NCBI RefSeq assembly: GCF_029873635.1
Contig: NC_080419.1
Location: 63,109,540-63,173,539 of the forward strand
Reading direction: 5' to 3'
Source of the DNA: Malania oleifera
Lineage: Eukaryota; Streptophyta; Magnoliopsida; Santalales; Ximeniaceae
Length of the DNA stretch: 64,000 nt
Of the stretch, positions 35,901 through 48,145 are shown piece by piece; position 1 is the stretch's first letter; each line of letters starts with the position of its first letter. The notes under the pieces were generated by a model that was given only the letters and a program-made list of their open reading frames with translations, was not told the origin of the DNA and ran no database searches. The position numbers and the translations under genes are program-made.

Positions 35901-38460
35901 CATTAATCAAGCACAAACATAAACAAGTTGATATTCAAATTGACCATGACTAAATATGACCTTGACACGAGATTTAAGTGACTTTCACTATCAACATTTT
36001 GGTGACCAAAGAAAATCAACTAAGATGAACCAAGCCATTGGTTCCCTTACTCACCCTTTTTGGTTCAAAAAATGGAGTTGCCACTTAGTTTTAGCTTTTG
36101 AAAAAGAAAAACATTGCAATACCTTCTTTAAAAAGAGATTTTGTCCAAAAGTACCATTGTAAATGAGGAAAGTGGACTTTTAAACATTCTTTAAATGAGA
36201 TTTGTAAGAACTAGCACCTTAAAACACTTATTTTAAGAATGGTTATTGCACTTACGTTGTGTGTGTATCTCCCATTTTGTTTTTCAAACTTTTTTTAAAA
36301 AAATGTGGGAAATAAGTAAAAGAAATGCTTGCCACATTTGCCAATCAATTGCTTGCAAAGGGCTAGCTAACCACTTGTCGCAATTTCACTTTTTATTTAG
36401 TATTTTTTTTTTAATCGAACTTCTAGTCCTTAACCCCTTTTGAAGAGGTTTTCATAAAGTTTTTATAGAGGCATTTGCCCAATGGAAACTCTATTCCCAC
36501 CTTTTCAAAGACCTCAAACATGTACATAAAACAAAAGAAAGGAGAAAAGAAAAAGAAAGGAAATGACTTAGTTTTAGAAGTTCTGGCCGAATCTACTAAA
36601 GTAGATTGCATGCATATCTTCCATGGGGGAACTAAAAAGTTGTAGTTCACCAAAACATTTTCAAAAATAAATTTATAATACATTTTGACAAGTTTTAGAA
36701 AACACTTGAAAACGGTTGAATCCCTTGAAACCACTTGAAGTTTATATCTAAAAACCATTTGTTTTTTTATTATTAAAAAACTGTTTTTTCTATGAAAAAT
36801 TTGTAAAAAAGGATTAAAATGAAGTTAAACTTTAAGAAAAATTCATTTTTCACTTAAGCCACTTCATGGGTAATTGATTTGAAAAATATTGTTTTACTTG
36901 TTTAAACTTGAAAAAATGTGAAGTTTTGGTGTGAGAATCACAACCCCCATTGAAATCTGTTTTGAAAAGTTTTGGAGAACATCCAAAAGATGCAAAATGG
37001 ATGCATGACTCCAAATTTTGGTTTGAAACTTAGCAATACTTGAAAACCTTTTGAAGATTCATTTGAAATCATTTTTGAAATGAAAATTTGGGTTGTTATA
37101 GAAAAACTATGAAAACCTTCAGTAAAATAGCATTTGGACTCAATTAATCACGCTCTAAAGAGTGTCTAGACTCAAAAGGACTTGAAATCTTAAAGAAAAA
37201 CATGAAAAGTACAAAAATATACACTCTCAATATCTAATAGTTGACTATCTACTGAGGGCGGTCGACCGCTTAGCAACCCAAAGATTACTTTGTCAAAATG
37301 TCGAAAGGGCGGTCGATCATACCTACTTGGTGGTCAACTGTCTGCATGTAAATTTTTAGAGAAAAAACACATGTTTTTGGACTCTTTAATCAATTTTTTT
37401 TTTCATGCAATCGAAGTATCAACATATTCTATCATCCCTAACATGCATGATCTACATATGGAAACATAGAAAATATGATGAATTAAAATCCAGAAACCAT
37501 AAGCATGCAACATGCTTCTTCATGTAAAACTCTGATTAAACACTTGAAATGAATGAAATAGAGAGTTAGGGTACTAATCTTAGATAGAAAATGTCTCTAT
37601 AGATCAATTGGTGTGTATTCTCTCCTTTAGACGCACCCCAATGCCCAAACAAGGATGGATAAGAGAAGTAGGATTTCTCTTTTCAATCTTCCTATAAACC
37701 CTTTCCATTCTACCCAATTTAAGCACAAAACACTTAGTTTTTTTCTCCACTTGGATGTGCCCTCATCTCTCTCCCAAGAGGTCTACTTATAGATGTCTAG
37801 TGGGATGGATGGAAAATACCTTTTAAATTTGAAATTTGAAAATTCAAATTCAAACCACCAACCACCAACTACCAATTTCCATTGTTATTATTTAACATGA
37901 GGCAACTCTAGGAAACATGGCATGCGTAGTTCCCTCAGCCAATCATGAGCAAACAATTCAAAAATTCAAATTTCCTATATGTTCGTCAATGCCTACAAGA
38001 GCTAGTCGATTACTTGTGGGTGGTGCCAAATGGTAGAAGGAAAACGGACCAATTGACCACCCAAAAGTAACTGGTCGATTGCCCTATGCTACTTCTTGTT
38101 TCTTTGTGTTTTTAACCTTACTTTTAAGATATTCAACTTAGTCTCTTTATTTTATTAAGTAAAAAATGATTATCGACATTTGCCTTTCTTCTACAAACAT
38201 TTTTAGGATAAAAATGCAAGGAAAAGATAGAGATGTCAGCTTTTAACAATTCCATGAAGAAACATGTATATTGAGCTAGCCCATTTGATCCCAAACACTA
38301 CTTGAGCTGGAATTTAGCTGTAGCTTCCAAATCATTTCATGAAGTTCTTTATACATTTCACTCTTTCTGAGATTTGCACCATTAAAAAGAAAGACTTTTG
38401 CTGAACAAATTATGTCTTCAGTTGGAAATGGTTTAGAAAAGAGGTTTAAGATTGTCAAAG
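35900..38460 (-). mobile_element. Degenerate Tat/Athila-like gypsy LTR region
   Basis: The minus strand carries 'AAGTGGCAACTCCATTTTTT' near 36065, the GTGGCGACTCC-type block typical near the end of Tat LTRs, and a TATA-like CTATAAG near 37790. Palindromic-motif arrays lie at 37238-37352 and 37981-38083. LTR ends could not be fixed and no ORF is recognisable. Confidence 0.4.
37981..38083. repeat. Palindromic-motif array upstream of a TATA-like site
   Basis: Variants of GTCGATTAC/GGTCGATTGCC and TTGACCACC, about 190 bp upstream (minus strand) of the TATA-like site at 37790. A related array is at 37238-37352 (GGGCGGTCGACCGC and GGGCGGTCGATC). Confidence 0.5.
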
Positions 38461-38529
38461 ATAGAAATTAAATCTTCAATAATTGCATTAAAATTTTTTT
38501 CTTTTCATTATGTTAGCAAACAAAGATTC

Positions 38530-38640
38530 TGTTGGCCTAACAAGGCTTTCAAATCTTGTTTTGATGATAACAAATGAAGGATGGATTAATATATGTTGGT
38601 AAAGTGGTGATGTTGTAGGAAATATTTCTCCAAATAAGTT
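38530..38640 (+). mobile_element. Start of a copia LTR, truncated
   Basis: TGTTGGCCTAACAAGGC followed by 'cttgttttgatgataacaaa' is the LTR start signature also seen (inverted) at 48805. Only about 110 bp remain before the opposite-strand LTR. Confidence 0.7.
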
Positions 38641-40163
38641 TTTCCCAAATAAAGTGCAGGAAAATCTAGGGTTTTTGTTTGCTTACTAATGAACTTGCAA
38701 AATAGTATGTGTGAGTGTAAGCACGATTGCAACAAGACTTTCCTAGCACAAGTTATATGTGCTCAAGTCTTTCAAAAATAAATAATATAAATTTTCTCCC
38801 AGTGATATTTATCAATAAAATATATGAGATATCCAAACAGCTAATTCTCAAAAATAAATTTTCACAAACACAGAACAAGTGAGAGTATAAGCTTTGAAGA
38901 AAATAAATGCCTAAGGTTTTAAGTGCTCTCTTTCAAAATGATTTTTCAAAGATATGTAAAAGAGAGAGGAATTATGAGTAGTATAATTTGAAAAAGATTG
39001 AAAGAATATGACCAAAATGAATATAAAAATTTGAGAGAAAATATTCTTAATGATTTTGCTAATCTCCCCCTAATTAAGACAAATGAAGGAGTATATATAT
39101 ACTCGGGGAAAAATATGACTGTTGGGGACATAAAGGTCATTTTAGAAAAAAATTAATGATGTTTAATTAAAATCAACCTTGTTTAAACTCGGTAAAAAAA
39201 TAGGCAATCTGAGAGGGTCGGTCGACCATCTTCATGGTTTGGTCGACCGTGGTGCCCAGTTCAGTCGACTAGGGAGAATTTGAACTATGAGTTCGGTCAA
39301 CCAGACTTGAGGAGAATTCTGATCTCTGAGGTTCGGATGACCAAGGTCTTTTGAAATTGAAGGTTCGATCGACCAGAGCATTGGGACATCCCTCAAGGTG
39401 GTTCGGTCGACCAGAGCGTTGTAGCTCATTTATGGTCGGTCGACCGAAGAGTCAACTTGTTGACCCCAGGGAGGTTCGGTCGACTAGGGCGTTGGAGTAC
39501 ATTCCGGGTCAGTCAACTGGTTGGTCAAACTTTTGACCTTTGGGAACTTCGGTCGATCAAAGTTCTTTGTGTGTTGGGGTTCGGTCGACCAAACACACCA
39601 AACTTGTGCAATTCAGCCCTATTCTTCTTATGAAGTTACCCTTATTCACATGATAATTGATTCTAAGATTATGGGTACTTTTCATGTGATAATTTGGGAC
39701 CTAAAGTTAGTTTATGGTCTTTTAGATTTTTAATTTGTCTCAAAAATCAAGCATTAATCGATCGAAATTTTTGTAATACTTCGTTTTAGCCCTAATCTTT
39801 AACCCAAACTAGTTAGTTATCTAAGAAATGAGTTTCTGTGTAAAGTGCTGGTCTCTAGGGTCTGTTTATGGTCGTTTTGAACTATCCATTCACATCATGC
39901 ATGCAATGCATTATTACATACCAAAATATAAAAACAAATGCAATTATAATAGAAAGTGTTCGTCTTCTTCTGTCTTGCTCTTTAGTTCCATGGAATGCGC
40001 CAAGTTGATGTGAGCTTTAAGTTCCTACTGACTTCCATTTTTCGATATCTTATGTATGTGTTGAAATGAAAATCTATTCACGCACTAAATGCACACATAA
40101 GACACTGGTAATTTGTTAACATCAAAATAGAGATCGGACTTAAAAAGTCAACACTTTTTAGGG
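38641..40163 (-). mobile_element. Copia LTR fragment, minus strand
   Basis: The LTR start on the minus strand is TGTTGACTTTTTAAGTCC (plus end at about 40163), followed by a T-rich/AT region, the motif array at 39216-39593, TATATATA at 39092-39101 and downstream sequence like that of the LTR at 58919. The 3' LTR end (tgtaatccc type) is missing at 38641. Confidence 0.7.
39216..39593. repeat. Array of TTCGGTCGACCGA-like palindromes
   Basis: About 13 copies of a roughly 12-bp motif centred on GGTCGACC (variants GGTCAACC, GGTCGACT, GATCGACC), spaced irregularly about 20-50 bp. It ends about 115 bp upstream of the LTR TATA box. Confidence 0.9.
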
Positions 40164-41278
40164 GTTAGGGACTTAGAGACTATATTGTCCAAAACTTTTA
40201 AACAATATCTTTTCAATTATGTGCAATCAAAAAAGTATGTTATACTTTAGATATTCACATTTAAGCATAAGTAAAGCATAAAGAATTATTCAACTAATAA
40301 AAACATTTTTGTCCATCTGAAGTGGATTCACTTAAGCATGCTTATGAGATTTAATTTAAGAATTGATGATTTATGTCCTTCATCTCAGAATTACATGGTT
40401 CTAGATATTTTAGCCAGTTATGCCCTTAACCTTTACTTTGAACATTTTTTAAGGAATGAAATGAATTAAGTTGAGACATACGTTCCATTCAAGAACATTT
40501 TTTAACAAATCTTGATGATATATAAACATTAAGTGATCATATTGGATTTATCACTCTAATTTCCATATTAGCTTGATTCTCTAATGTTCTTAGTATAATA
40601 AATACTAAAAATTGACATTTTAAGCACTATTCACTATCTAACCATTTAATTATCCTAACTAAAATCTTATGAGCATTAATAAATTTATTTTGTAATTCCT
40701 CCTAAGATGGCATGCTATTATTATTAGATTCATCATATGATTCACAAAAATATTTAACACAAGATATACCATACGAATCATTGCATGAATCGTGTAATAA
40801 AGTGTAAAGAGAAAGAAATAGCTTTTAATTTTTCTCCTTCTTGATCCTTTAGGCTCGAAATACCTGGAGTGGTGTTCTCCTCTCGCTCGGTCTCTTTATA
40901 CCTCTTATGGCTCCCAAATTTCCTTAGCACTAGTACAAGTCATAATTTTTTTAAAAGGATTAGTATCTGAGGCACAATATAAAATATGCATGGCACTAAA
41001 ATTTATTTGCATTAAATCCATATCATGCTCAATCATTTCATTTCATGTTTGGGAAACAATGCACAATTTTCATTGGGATATGATTTCCTTTAACATCACT
41101 TTCCAAATCCTCCAATCTACTAATTTTACAAAAATACTCACCTTCAAATTCCAAATGGTAAATTCTACACCATAAAATAGTGGAGGAGTTGCAAAGGATT
41201 GTCCCTCACAAAACAGAGATACACCAAAATGAGTTATTGCAATCTTTATGCAAAAACGGTTAACCTTATTACAACCAG
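40164..41278 (-). pseudogene. Copia gag remnant and 5' leader
   Basis: The minus strand near 41070-41250 reads 'SFATPPLFYGVEFTIWNLKV', then LVDWRIWKVM, resembling the start of plant copia gag (UBN2-type: 'PPLFNGxNFxxWKxRM'). A further stretch near 40940-41010 resembles 'AMxMLYCALD'. It follows the primer site and LTR in the correct order. Heavily degraded; no pol present. Confidence 0.65.
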
Positions 41279-41290
41279 ACTCTAATACCA
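41279..41290 (-). other. Primer binding site of the copia remnant
   Basis: The minus strand reads TGGTATTAGAGT, the tRNA-iMet-complementary TGGTATCAGAGC type with two transitions, 2 nt from the LTR end at 41293. Confidence 0.8.
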
Positions 41291-41292
41291 AA

Positions 41293-42036
41293 TGTGAGGA
41301 ATGGTGTAATCCCAAAAGGGGGTGAATTGGACTTTAACAACTTTTGGCTAATTATTTTTGCTGATTCACCAACCAATATCCCAATCATAATTTAAAGCAT
41401 GTATGTAAATCAATCATGACAATAAATAAACAAACATACATGTGTGGAAATATAAATAAGATAAGGGAGAGAGAGAGATACACCAAGATTTTTAATGAGG
41501 TTTAGCTATACCCGCCTACATCCTTGCCTTGGGCAAACCATTCAAGGATTCCACTAAACACTCCTTAAAATCGGGTGGAGCTCCCTATTACACACTCCTT
41601 CAAATAGGGTGGAGCCCCCCTCTCCAAGGATTACCCCACACTTGGTCACTCCTTCGGTAGGGCGGAGCCACCCTCTACACACTCCTTCAAATAGGGTGAA
41701 GCCCCCATCTCCAAACGATATCCCCTCGTTTGGTCCGCTACTTCTAGGCAGAGCTCCCTCTCCAAGTGATATACCCTTACTTGGCCATAGTTCACAACCC
41801 GAACCCCAAAGAGTAGTTTTGAAAAACAATTTTTGTACAATAAGATACTACTCAAAAAGCTAATTTGTACAATTAAAAACTAGGTGCTCAAATGATTTTA
41901 AATGAAGTTCGATAGAGTTAGTATTTTTCTCTCAAAGAGGTTTGTAAAAAATATGAGAGTATGGAAAATGATTTTTTCTTAATATGATTGACCTTTTAAA
42001 ATTCAAATACTAAAAGGCTTCTAAGCACAACATATA
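41293..42036 (-). mobile_element. Copia 5' LTR, 3' portion only
   Basis: The plus strand starts tgtgaggaatgg and 'tgtaatcccaaaaggggg', and contains 'gtttagctatacccgcctac' / 'ccttgggcaaaccattcaag', the conserved downstream block of these LTRs. Its upstream part is cut off by the Tat-type LTR at 42037. Confidence 0.75.
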
Positions 42037-43044
42037 TGTTGCAACGTTCCCGGCGCGAACTGGAAAAGGTGTTTTAAATAATATTTTCGTAGAAAATAAG
42101 GTGCAATGGAGTTACCACTAACCTTTTGGAGTGTGGTTAGAACACTTGATTACTATCCAATTAAGGTTAGAATCGGTCTGTGTTACTAGAACTGGGATCG
42201 AGAGTTTGGTTACACGAGGGGAAGGTACAAGCACCCCCTGCACGCCCGTTCTTATGAACGGTACCTAATTAATCAAAAATTATCTTACAAATTAAATTTA
42301 ATAAGCCTTTAAAAATACTCCCTTTCAAAAATTATAAATAAATGCACAAAATAAATAATATATAAGTATTCCCTCAGAATCGAGATATATCGTACTCCAA
42401 AGAGCTCATGCCTCCCTTTTAAATCATCAGGAGAAAATTGAGAAAATATTTTTACAAAATATGGCTCCCAGAATTGTTTCACAAACTCCATAGAATTTTT
42501 CAAAATATTGAATAGTATTTTCCAAATTTTCTGGGAGGTTGTTGGACTCATTCGGGATGAAAAGTTTGCAAAATAATTTTCTAAACCCCAAAAACATTTT
42601 TTTTATTTTGATTTTGATTTTTATTTTTTTTATGTTTGTGATTTTGCCATGTTTTTCCCGAATTCATAAAAGATGAAATAACATAAAGACAATTTAGGAA
42701 AATGATGAGAATCAATTTAGAAATATTTTTATAATTTTTTCTTGATTTTTTTAACTATTTTTTTTTTTTTTGTAATTTTTCCATGTTTTTTCAAACTTTA
42801 AGACAATTAAATGATATAGTAATAAAAAAAAAAAAACCGGTTTGAAACCAGTTCAAGGGGGGGGGGGGGGATTAACTGTGAAAGTATTCGTGGATGTGTA
42901 TTAAAGTGGGTGTAAGTGTCAATAAGTGTATGTGTGCACATGTGTGTGTAAGTGTGTGCAAGAGTGTGTGTAAGTGTGTGCATAAATGTGTGTACAAACG
43001 TGTGCTGATAGTATATGTAGAATGTGTGTGTAGATGTTTGTGCT

Positions 43045-43558
43045 AACAACACATGTAAAATGTGTGTGGACAAATGTGTGTAAGATAGGTGTGTAAATGT
43101 GTGTGGGAGATGTGTGTAAATGTGTGTGGACAAGTGTGTAAAAATGAAATGTGCGTACACAGTGTGTGAGTAAAGTGTGTGAAATGGTGTGTGAAAGTGT
43201 GTAGATAAAGTTAGTATAAGAGTTAGCATGAATCAGTAAGAGTTAGCATATAAGTTAGTAAGAGTAAATGGGTTAGTATACAAGTTAGTAAGAGTTAGTA
43301 TACAAGATAATAAGGGTTAGTATACAAGTTGGTAAGTGAGTTAGTATACAAGTTAGTAAATGAATTAGTATACAAGTTAGTAAGAGTTAGTATACAAGTA
43401 AGTAAATGGGTTAGTGTACAAGTAAGTAAATGGGTTAGTATACAAGTTAGTAATAGTTAGCAAACAAGTCAGCATATGGGTTAGTATGCAAATTAGTATG
43501 AATTAGCATAAGAGTTAAGTTAAGTTGTGTGTTGTGTGTGTAACATTGGGTGTTGTGT
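43045..43558 (-). repeat. TACTAAC array and AG-free tract in the Tat-type LTR
   Basis: On the LTR sense strand (minus) there are 13 TACTAAC heptamers between about 43505 and 43205 in degenerate repeats of about 22 bp, followed by a CA/T-rich tract. No AG dinucleotide occurs anywhere in the 514 nt (no CT on the plus strand between 43045 and 43558). The first AG downstream is in TTGTTAG at 43043. Confidence 0.9.
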
Positions 43559-44586
43559 CTTCACATATTCTAGCTTAATAATCACTCCAAGTAGCAACAA
43601 GATCAAATTAATGATCAATCATGGCTATATCAAACCCAACAACTACCACCTCCTTAGCTTCAATAAACTGGAAGCAACGCAGAAATCAAGCAAGTCCTCT
43701 TCACTGTAGTGCCTACCTTCAAACAATCTTGCCTCTAAAGAGGTTCCTGATTGAATTCCCTGCCATCATTAGGCTCCAAGAAGCTGCATCTCTTTGAGGC
43801 ATTTCATCAAACATCTTTCCTTCAAATCAAATTTCACAATAACAACAACTAGAGGAGAAAACCGAAAACCCAAAATAGCAATAAGAAACAATAGTGTTGT
43901 AGGTTGATTCTTCCTCTCTAGAATGTTCACACGAGAACAACCAATGCAAAGGTTCACCGTGAAGTGAACGCAATCAGAAGTTTGAAAGTCTTGGGGAAGA
44001 GAAGCTAGATATGAAAGAAATCATGGACCATAGGAATAGATTCAAATAAAACGCCATAATGCTCAATAATGAAGCCATAAATTGTAGTGGCTATAGAGAT
44101 CTTGAGTATTGGTGAAGGCTCTGATGATCCATGGTGGTGAATAGTAGGTGGTCACGGGGTGCTCTAGTTTGGCTGTGGGGAACGGTGGTTGTGCATGGTT
44201 GTAGCTAAGGTGGCGTTTTTCCAACAAGAGAGTGAGAGTGAGAGATGATTCTGAAGAATGGGTGATGGTGAAATGGAGGAAGACGAGAGAGTATGGATCA
44301 TATGGGTGATCGTAGTGCGGCAAGAGAGACGAGGGAGAGCATAAGAGTTCGAGGATTGAGCTCAGGTGAGAACCTAAGAGTGAGCTGGGAGATCGTAAGG
44401 GTGATGGTGAATCAGAGAGTGAGATGCCAAAGGTGATGGTGGTGCCATGAGGGATGATAGGGGCAATAGGGATGGCTGGAACTAGATGGAGGACGACGGC
44501 AGGGTAGCTAGATCTGCAAGCGTGTGAGATTTACGGATGGATGATGAGGACAATCTGCATATGGATGAGAGACCAAGAGCCACCGG

Positions 44587-44608
44587 CCCCCCCCCCCCCC
44601 CCCCCCCC
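44587..44608. repeat. Poly-C tract
   Basis: A homopolymer of over 20 nt in the Tat-type LTR. The copy at 61774 has a G-rich run at the equivalent place (62146-62166). Confidence 0.9.
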
Positions 44609-45049
44609 TCCCTCGGTGCATGACCTGGTGAGAGAGAGAATCATATCAATGAGGATGGAAAAATGGAGAGCCCTGAGAGGCCATACGAGTGAGGAGGAGA
44701 CAGTGGTGGTTCTGTGGGGCGTGCAAGAAAGGAGATGGCAAGGGATGGGAGATAGAGAGATGAGGGAAGAGCTGGAGAGAGGTTGGGATCTGTGTGGGGT
44801 GATGAAGAATAGTGTCCTCCTTCCCCTTGTTGCCTTGTAGCCTTTATATAGGTTGTTTTGTATCCTTTTTTGCTTTTTTTTTTTTTTTTCCGTTTCTTCT
44901 TTTTTTTGTTATGTTTTTGTTAAGGATAATAATAATAATGATGATGATGATGATAATTATAATAAATGGATAATGATAATAGTAATAATAATACTAATAA
45001 TAATAGCGCTTTTATTATATTTGGCTCGAACAAAATGGGGATGTCTATA

Positions 45050-45062
45050 GCTGCCCATCTTT
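45050..45062 (-). other. Polypurine tract of the Tat-type element
   Basis: The minus strand reads AAAGATGGGCAGC directly before the 3' LTR start, the PPT form common in this lineage. Confidence 0.75.
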
Positions 45063-45169
45063 ATAGGTTTGTTGTTTAAGATTGCAAATGAGTTATCTTT
45101 TAACAACAAATTTATAAAGATAAAAGACGCAAATTTTGGACTGGGCCAAATATAACAAAAAAGACAAAA

Positions 45170-46940
45170 ATGACCCGTGAAAATGACTTGCACCAGGTTT
45201 GACAACCAGAGCGCTGAAGCATATGAAAATGACTTGCACTGAGTTTGAGAACCCTAGTGCTAAAGCACATGAAAATGACTTGCACTGGGTTTGAGAACCC
45301 AATCGCCGAAGCACATGAGGATGACTTGCTCTAAATCTAAGAATCTAGGCCGAAGTACACAGGGATGACTTGCACTAAATGTAAGAATCTAGGCCGAAGT
45401 ATGCAGGAATGACTAGCACTGAATGTAAGAATCTAGTCTGAAGTACATAGCATTGACTTGCACTGAACGTAAGAATCCAGGCTGAAGTACATAGGGATGG
45501 CTTGCTGCGAATGTGATAATTCCAGCTACAGTGGATACAATTATCAGAGTCAAATCAACACCAGGATGACTTACTGCGAATGTGATAATTTGAGCCACGG
45601 TGGATACAATGATCCGAGCCAAATCAACACCAGGATGGCATGCTATGAATGTGATAATCTGAGCCACGACGGATACAATGATCTAAGCCAGACAATATAA
45701 TGAGTACTTTGGTGCGAAAACCCAAGTTTTGGAAAATTAGTACTCCACTAGGGAAGTCCAATCAGGTGCATGGTCCTAAGATCCTGAATGCTGAAGCACA
45801 TGAGGATGACTTACACCTGGTTTAGGAACTCGAGTGCCGAAGCACATGAGGATGACTTGCATCGGGTTTAAGAACCTAAGTGCTGAAGCACATGAAAATG
45901 ACTTGCACTAGGTTTGAGAACCCGAGTGCCGAAACATATGAGGATGACTTGCACCGGGTTTAAGAACCCGAGTGCCAAAGCACATGGAAATGACTTGCAC
46001 TGGGCTTAAGAACCCGAGCCCCAAAGTACATGAAAATGGCTTGCACTGGGTTTGAGAGCCCTAGTGTTGAAGCACATGGTGATGTTACTTGGACCTAGGT
46101 TAGTTGCCCTAGTTTCTAGGTAAACGAATGAATTTGTTCCTGAGGTCAGTGGCCCTAGATAATAGCAAACAAGGATTGCTCACACTAGTATGAAAAAGGA
46201 TGTACAAAAGCCTACTAGGCAAAAGAAGCATGATTAAATGATGCATGTATGTTGCTATATATATATATATATATGCATGCGGGGATGCATGGACGCATGT
46301 TGCATAATAATGATACATGTTACATGATGTATAATGCAAGATTTTTTTTTTTTTTTTGCGAACCTAAATGCTGAAGCACAGAGGAATGACTTGGACTGGG
46401 ATTGAGAACCCAAATGCCGAAGTTCATGGTGATGACCTACACGAGGTTTGAGAACCTGAGTGCCGAAGTACATGGTGATGACTTGCACTGGGTTTGAGAA
46501 CCTGGGTACTGAAGTACATGGTGATGGCTTGCACTGAGTTTGAGAACCTGGGTACCGAAGTACATGACGATGACTTGCATCGAGTTTGAGAACCTGGGTG
46601 CCGAAGTGCATGATAATGACTTGTACCAGGTTTGAGAACTTGGGTGCCGAAGTACATGGAAATGACTTGCACCTAGTTTGAGAACCTGGGTGTCAAAGTA
46701 CATGGTGATGACTTGCATCGAGTTTGAGAACCTGGGTTTCGAAGTACATAGTGATGACTTGCACCGAGTTTGAGAACCTGGGTGCCGAAGTACATAGTGA
46801 TGACTTGCACCGGGTTTGAGAACCTGGGTGCTGAAGTACATAGTGATGACTTACACTGGGTTTGAGAACGTGGGTGCCGAAGTACATGGTGATGATTTGC
46901 ACCGGGATTGATCACCTGGGTGCCGAAGCGCAATTTCAAA
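45170..46940 (-). repeat. 46-bp tandem array in the 3' UTR of the Tat-type element
   Basis: Unit close to 'gccgaagtacatggtgatga' + 'cttgcactgggtttgagaac' + 'ctgggt' (46 bp; successive starts at 46465, 46511, 46557), in blocks at about 45170-45490, 45780-46080 and 46360-46930, roughly 25 units. Between blocks, 45490-45690 holds about 2.7 copies of a different 69-bp unit ('tgcgaatgtgataatt...aaatcaacaccagg'). The region sits just upstream (minus strand) of the PPT and 3' LTR. The ORFs read from it are by-products. Confidence 0.9.
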
Positions 46941-47059
46941 ATAAATGATTCCATTTGTTCCTAAGGCCAGTTGCCCCAGATTTAAAGTAGATGAATCAAT
47001 TTGTTCCTGGGGTCCTCTACCCCAGTTTCGGATACTAGAAAAACAAGGTGGAATTAGGA
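46941..47059 (-). mobile_element. Remaining internal sequence of the Tat-type element
   Basis: About 120 bp with two degenerate copies of 'tttgttcctggggtcctct'-type sequence (also at 46135). Interrupted at 47060 by the copia element. Confidence 0.5.
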
Positions 47060-48009
47060 TAGCTTCCCAAAAGGGGGGGGGGTGAATTGGAATTTTAAAA
47101 TTATTTCAATTTTAATTCTTTGTTTTATATCAACAATCACAAAAAGTAAATATAAAAACAATTCAACAACAACCAATCAAGATAATCAAAAACTCGATGT
47201 TTGTATCAATAGCCCTGTAAGAAATTGTAAAACACGCTGAATTTATGTAAGCCCTGTGTTTATTCCAAACTCACAATTCTTCTTTGTGTTTAGCTTTTAA
47301 TTAAACTTTCAGATTAATAAGTTTAGGTTGATCATCCAACGTAGTCCCTTTCGGTTTCCGCAATCAATGCTGATCAAGCCAAAAAAAAATTATCCTTCGA
47401 TCTATTTAACAACTATACACTCAGAATCAACAATTTAAAACATACACGCAGGTTATATGTATTGCTGAAAAAGTAAAGAGTAAGGAAGAAGAGAGACACA
47501 AGATTTTACGAGGTTCTGCTTATACCCAGCCTACGTCCTTACCTTTGGCAAACCACCAAAGGATTCACTAATTCAGTTCCGTTGACGGGTGGAACAAATA
47601 CTGATTACAAACACTCCTTCCGTTAGGCTAGATCCTGCCTCTCCAAACGATATTCTCTCGTTTGGTTCAACGATTCTATAGCCCTGAATCATCTATGAAT
47701 AAAAACCAAGATAGAGAAGAGTTTGTGTACAAGAAAACACTCTCACAGCAGAGTAGGTTAGTACAACATTCAACACAATAATACTTCAAAGTAATTCAAA
47801 TATAAAAGAATTTGAAGCTCAATACTGAATATAAATCACCAAGTATCTTCCAAAACTTGAAAGATTCTGAATTTGAAATCTTTACTTCGGAGTTTGAATT
47901 AGTAGCAATTCAGTAGTTGAAGATGAATGAACAAGAAAGTTTGAGAGCCTTTTTAAGAACTTTGATTGCTGAAAATTTCTTGGTGTCTAAAACCTTTGAA
48001 GTTTGGGGC

Positions 48010-48018
48010 TATTTATAG
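48010..48018 (-). promoter_or_regulatory. TATA box of the copia LTR
   Basis: The minus strand reads CTATAAATA, followed by AGCCCC, about 130 bp downstream of the GTCGCCTG array. Confidence 0.7.
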
Positions 48019-48145
48019 ATGTTTAAAAGTAATTCCTTACCCCCAAAGTTTCCTTGAAGTAGTTTCCAAGGTTTTAAAAATAATAGTGTCCAAAAAATTC
48101 ATTTAAAAAATCTTCCCTTTGAGAGTTTTTAAGCTAACATTCGAG

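Larger units (their letters stand above)
42037..45049 (-). mobile_element. 3' LTR of a Tat-lineage gypsy element (about 3.0 kb)
   Basis: Minus-strand start TATAGACATCCCCATTTTG (family form TGTAGACAC, with TG mutated to TA), TATATAA near 44846, a C/G homopolymer (44587-44608), the TACTAAC array, a G run (42857-42870), then 'GGTACCGTTCATAAGAACGG' and 'TACCTTCCCCTCGTGTAACC', and an end GGGAACGTTGCAACA. This order is typical of plant Tat/Ogre-group LTRs. A related but truncated LTR is at 61774. The adjacent PPT and tandem-repeat 3' UTR identify it as a 3' LTR. Confidence 0.8.

Noticed and set aside
37981..38083. CRISPR-like array
   Set aside because: Motifs here and in the other LTR arrays are short, degenerate and irregularly spaced, with no spacers and no Cas genes; this is eukaryotic LTR DNA.
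41554..41863. Gly- or Pro/Ser-rich ORFs on both strands
   Set aside because: Within the conserved downstream block of a copia LTR; no coding signature.
42807..43229. His/Thr-rich 140-residue ORF
   Set aside because: Translation of the CA-rich part of the Tat-type LTR; low complexity.
45497..45700. Cys-rich 23-residue repeat protein (CECDN...GGYND units)
   Set aside because: It is the translation of the 69-bp tandem repeat in the retroelement 3' UTR; 69 is divisible by three, so the frame stays open by construction.
46109..46954. Overlapping ORFs with repeated 'LRHPGSQTRCKSSPCTS'-like units on the minus strand
   Set aside because: By-products of the 46-bp array, whose unit length cycles through all three frames; no start context or family.
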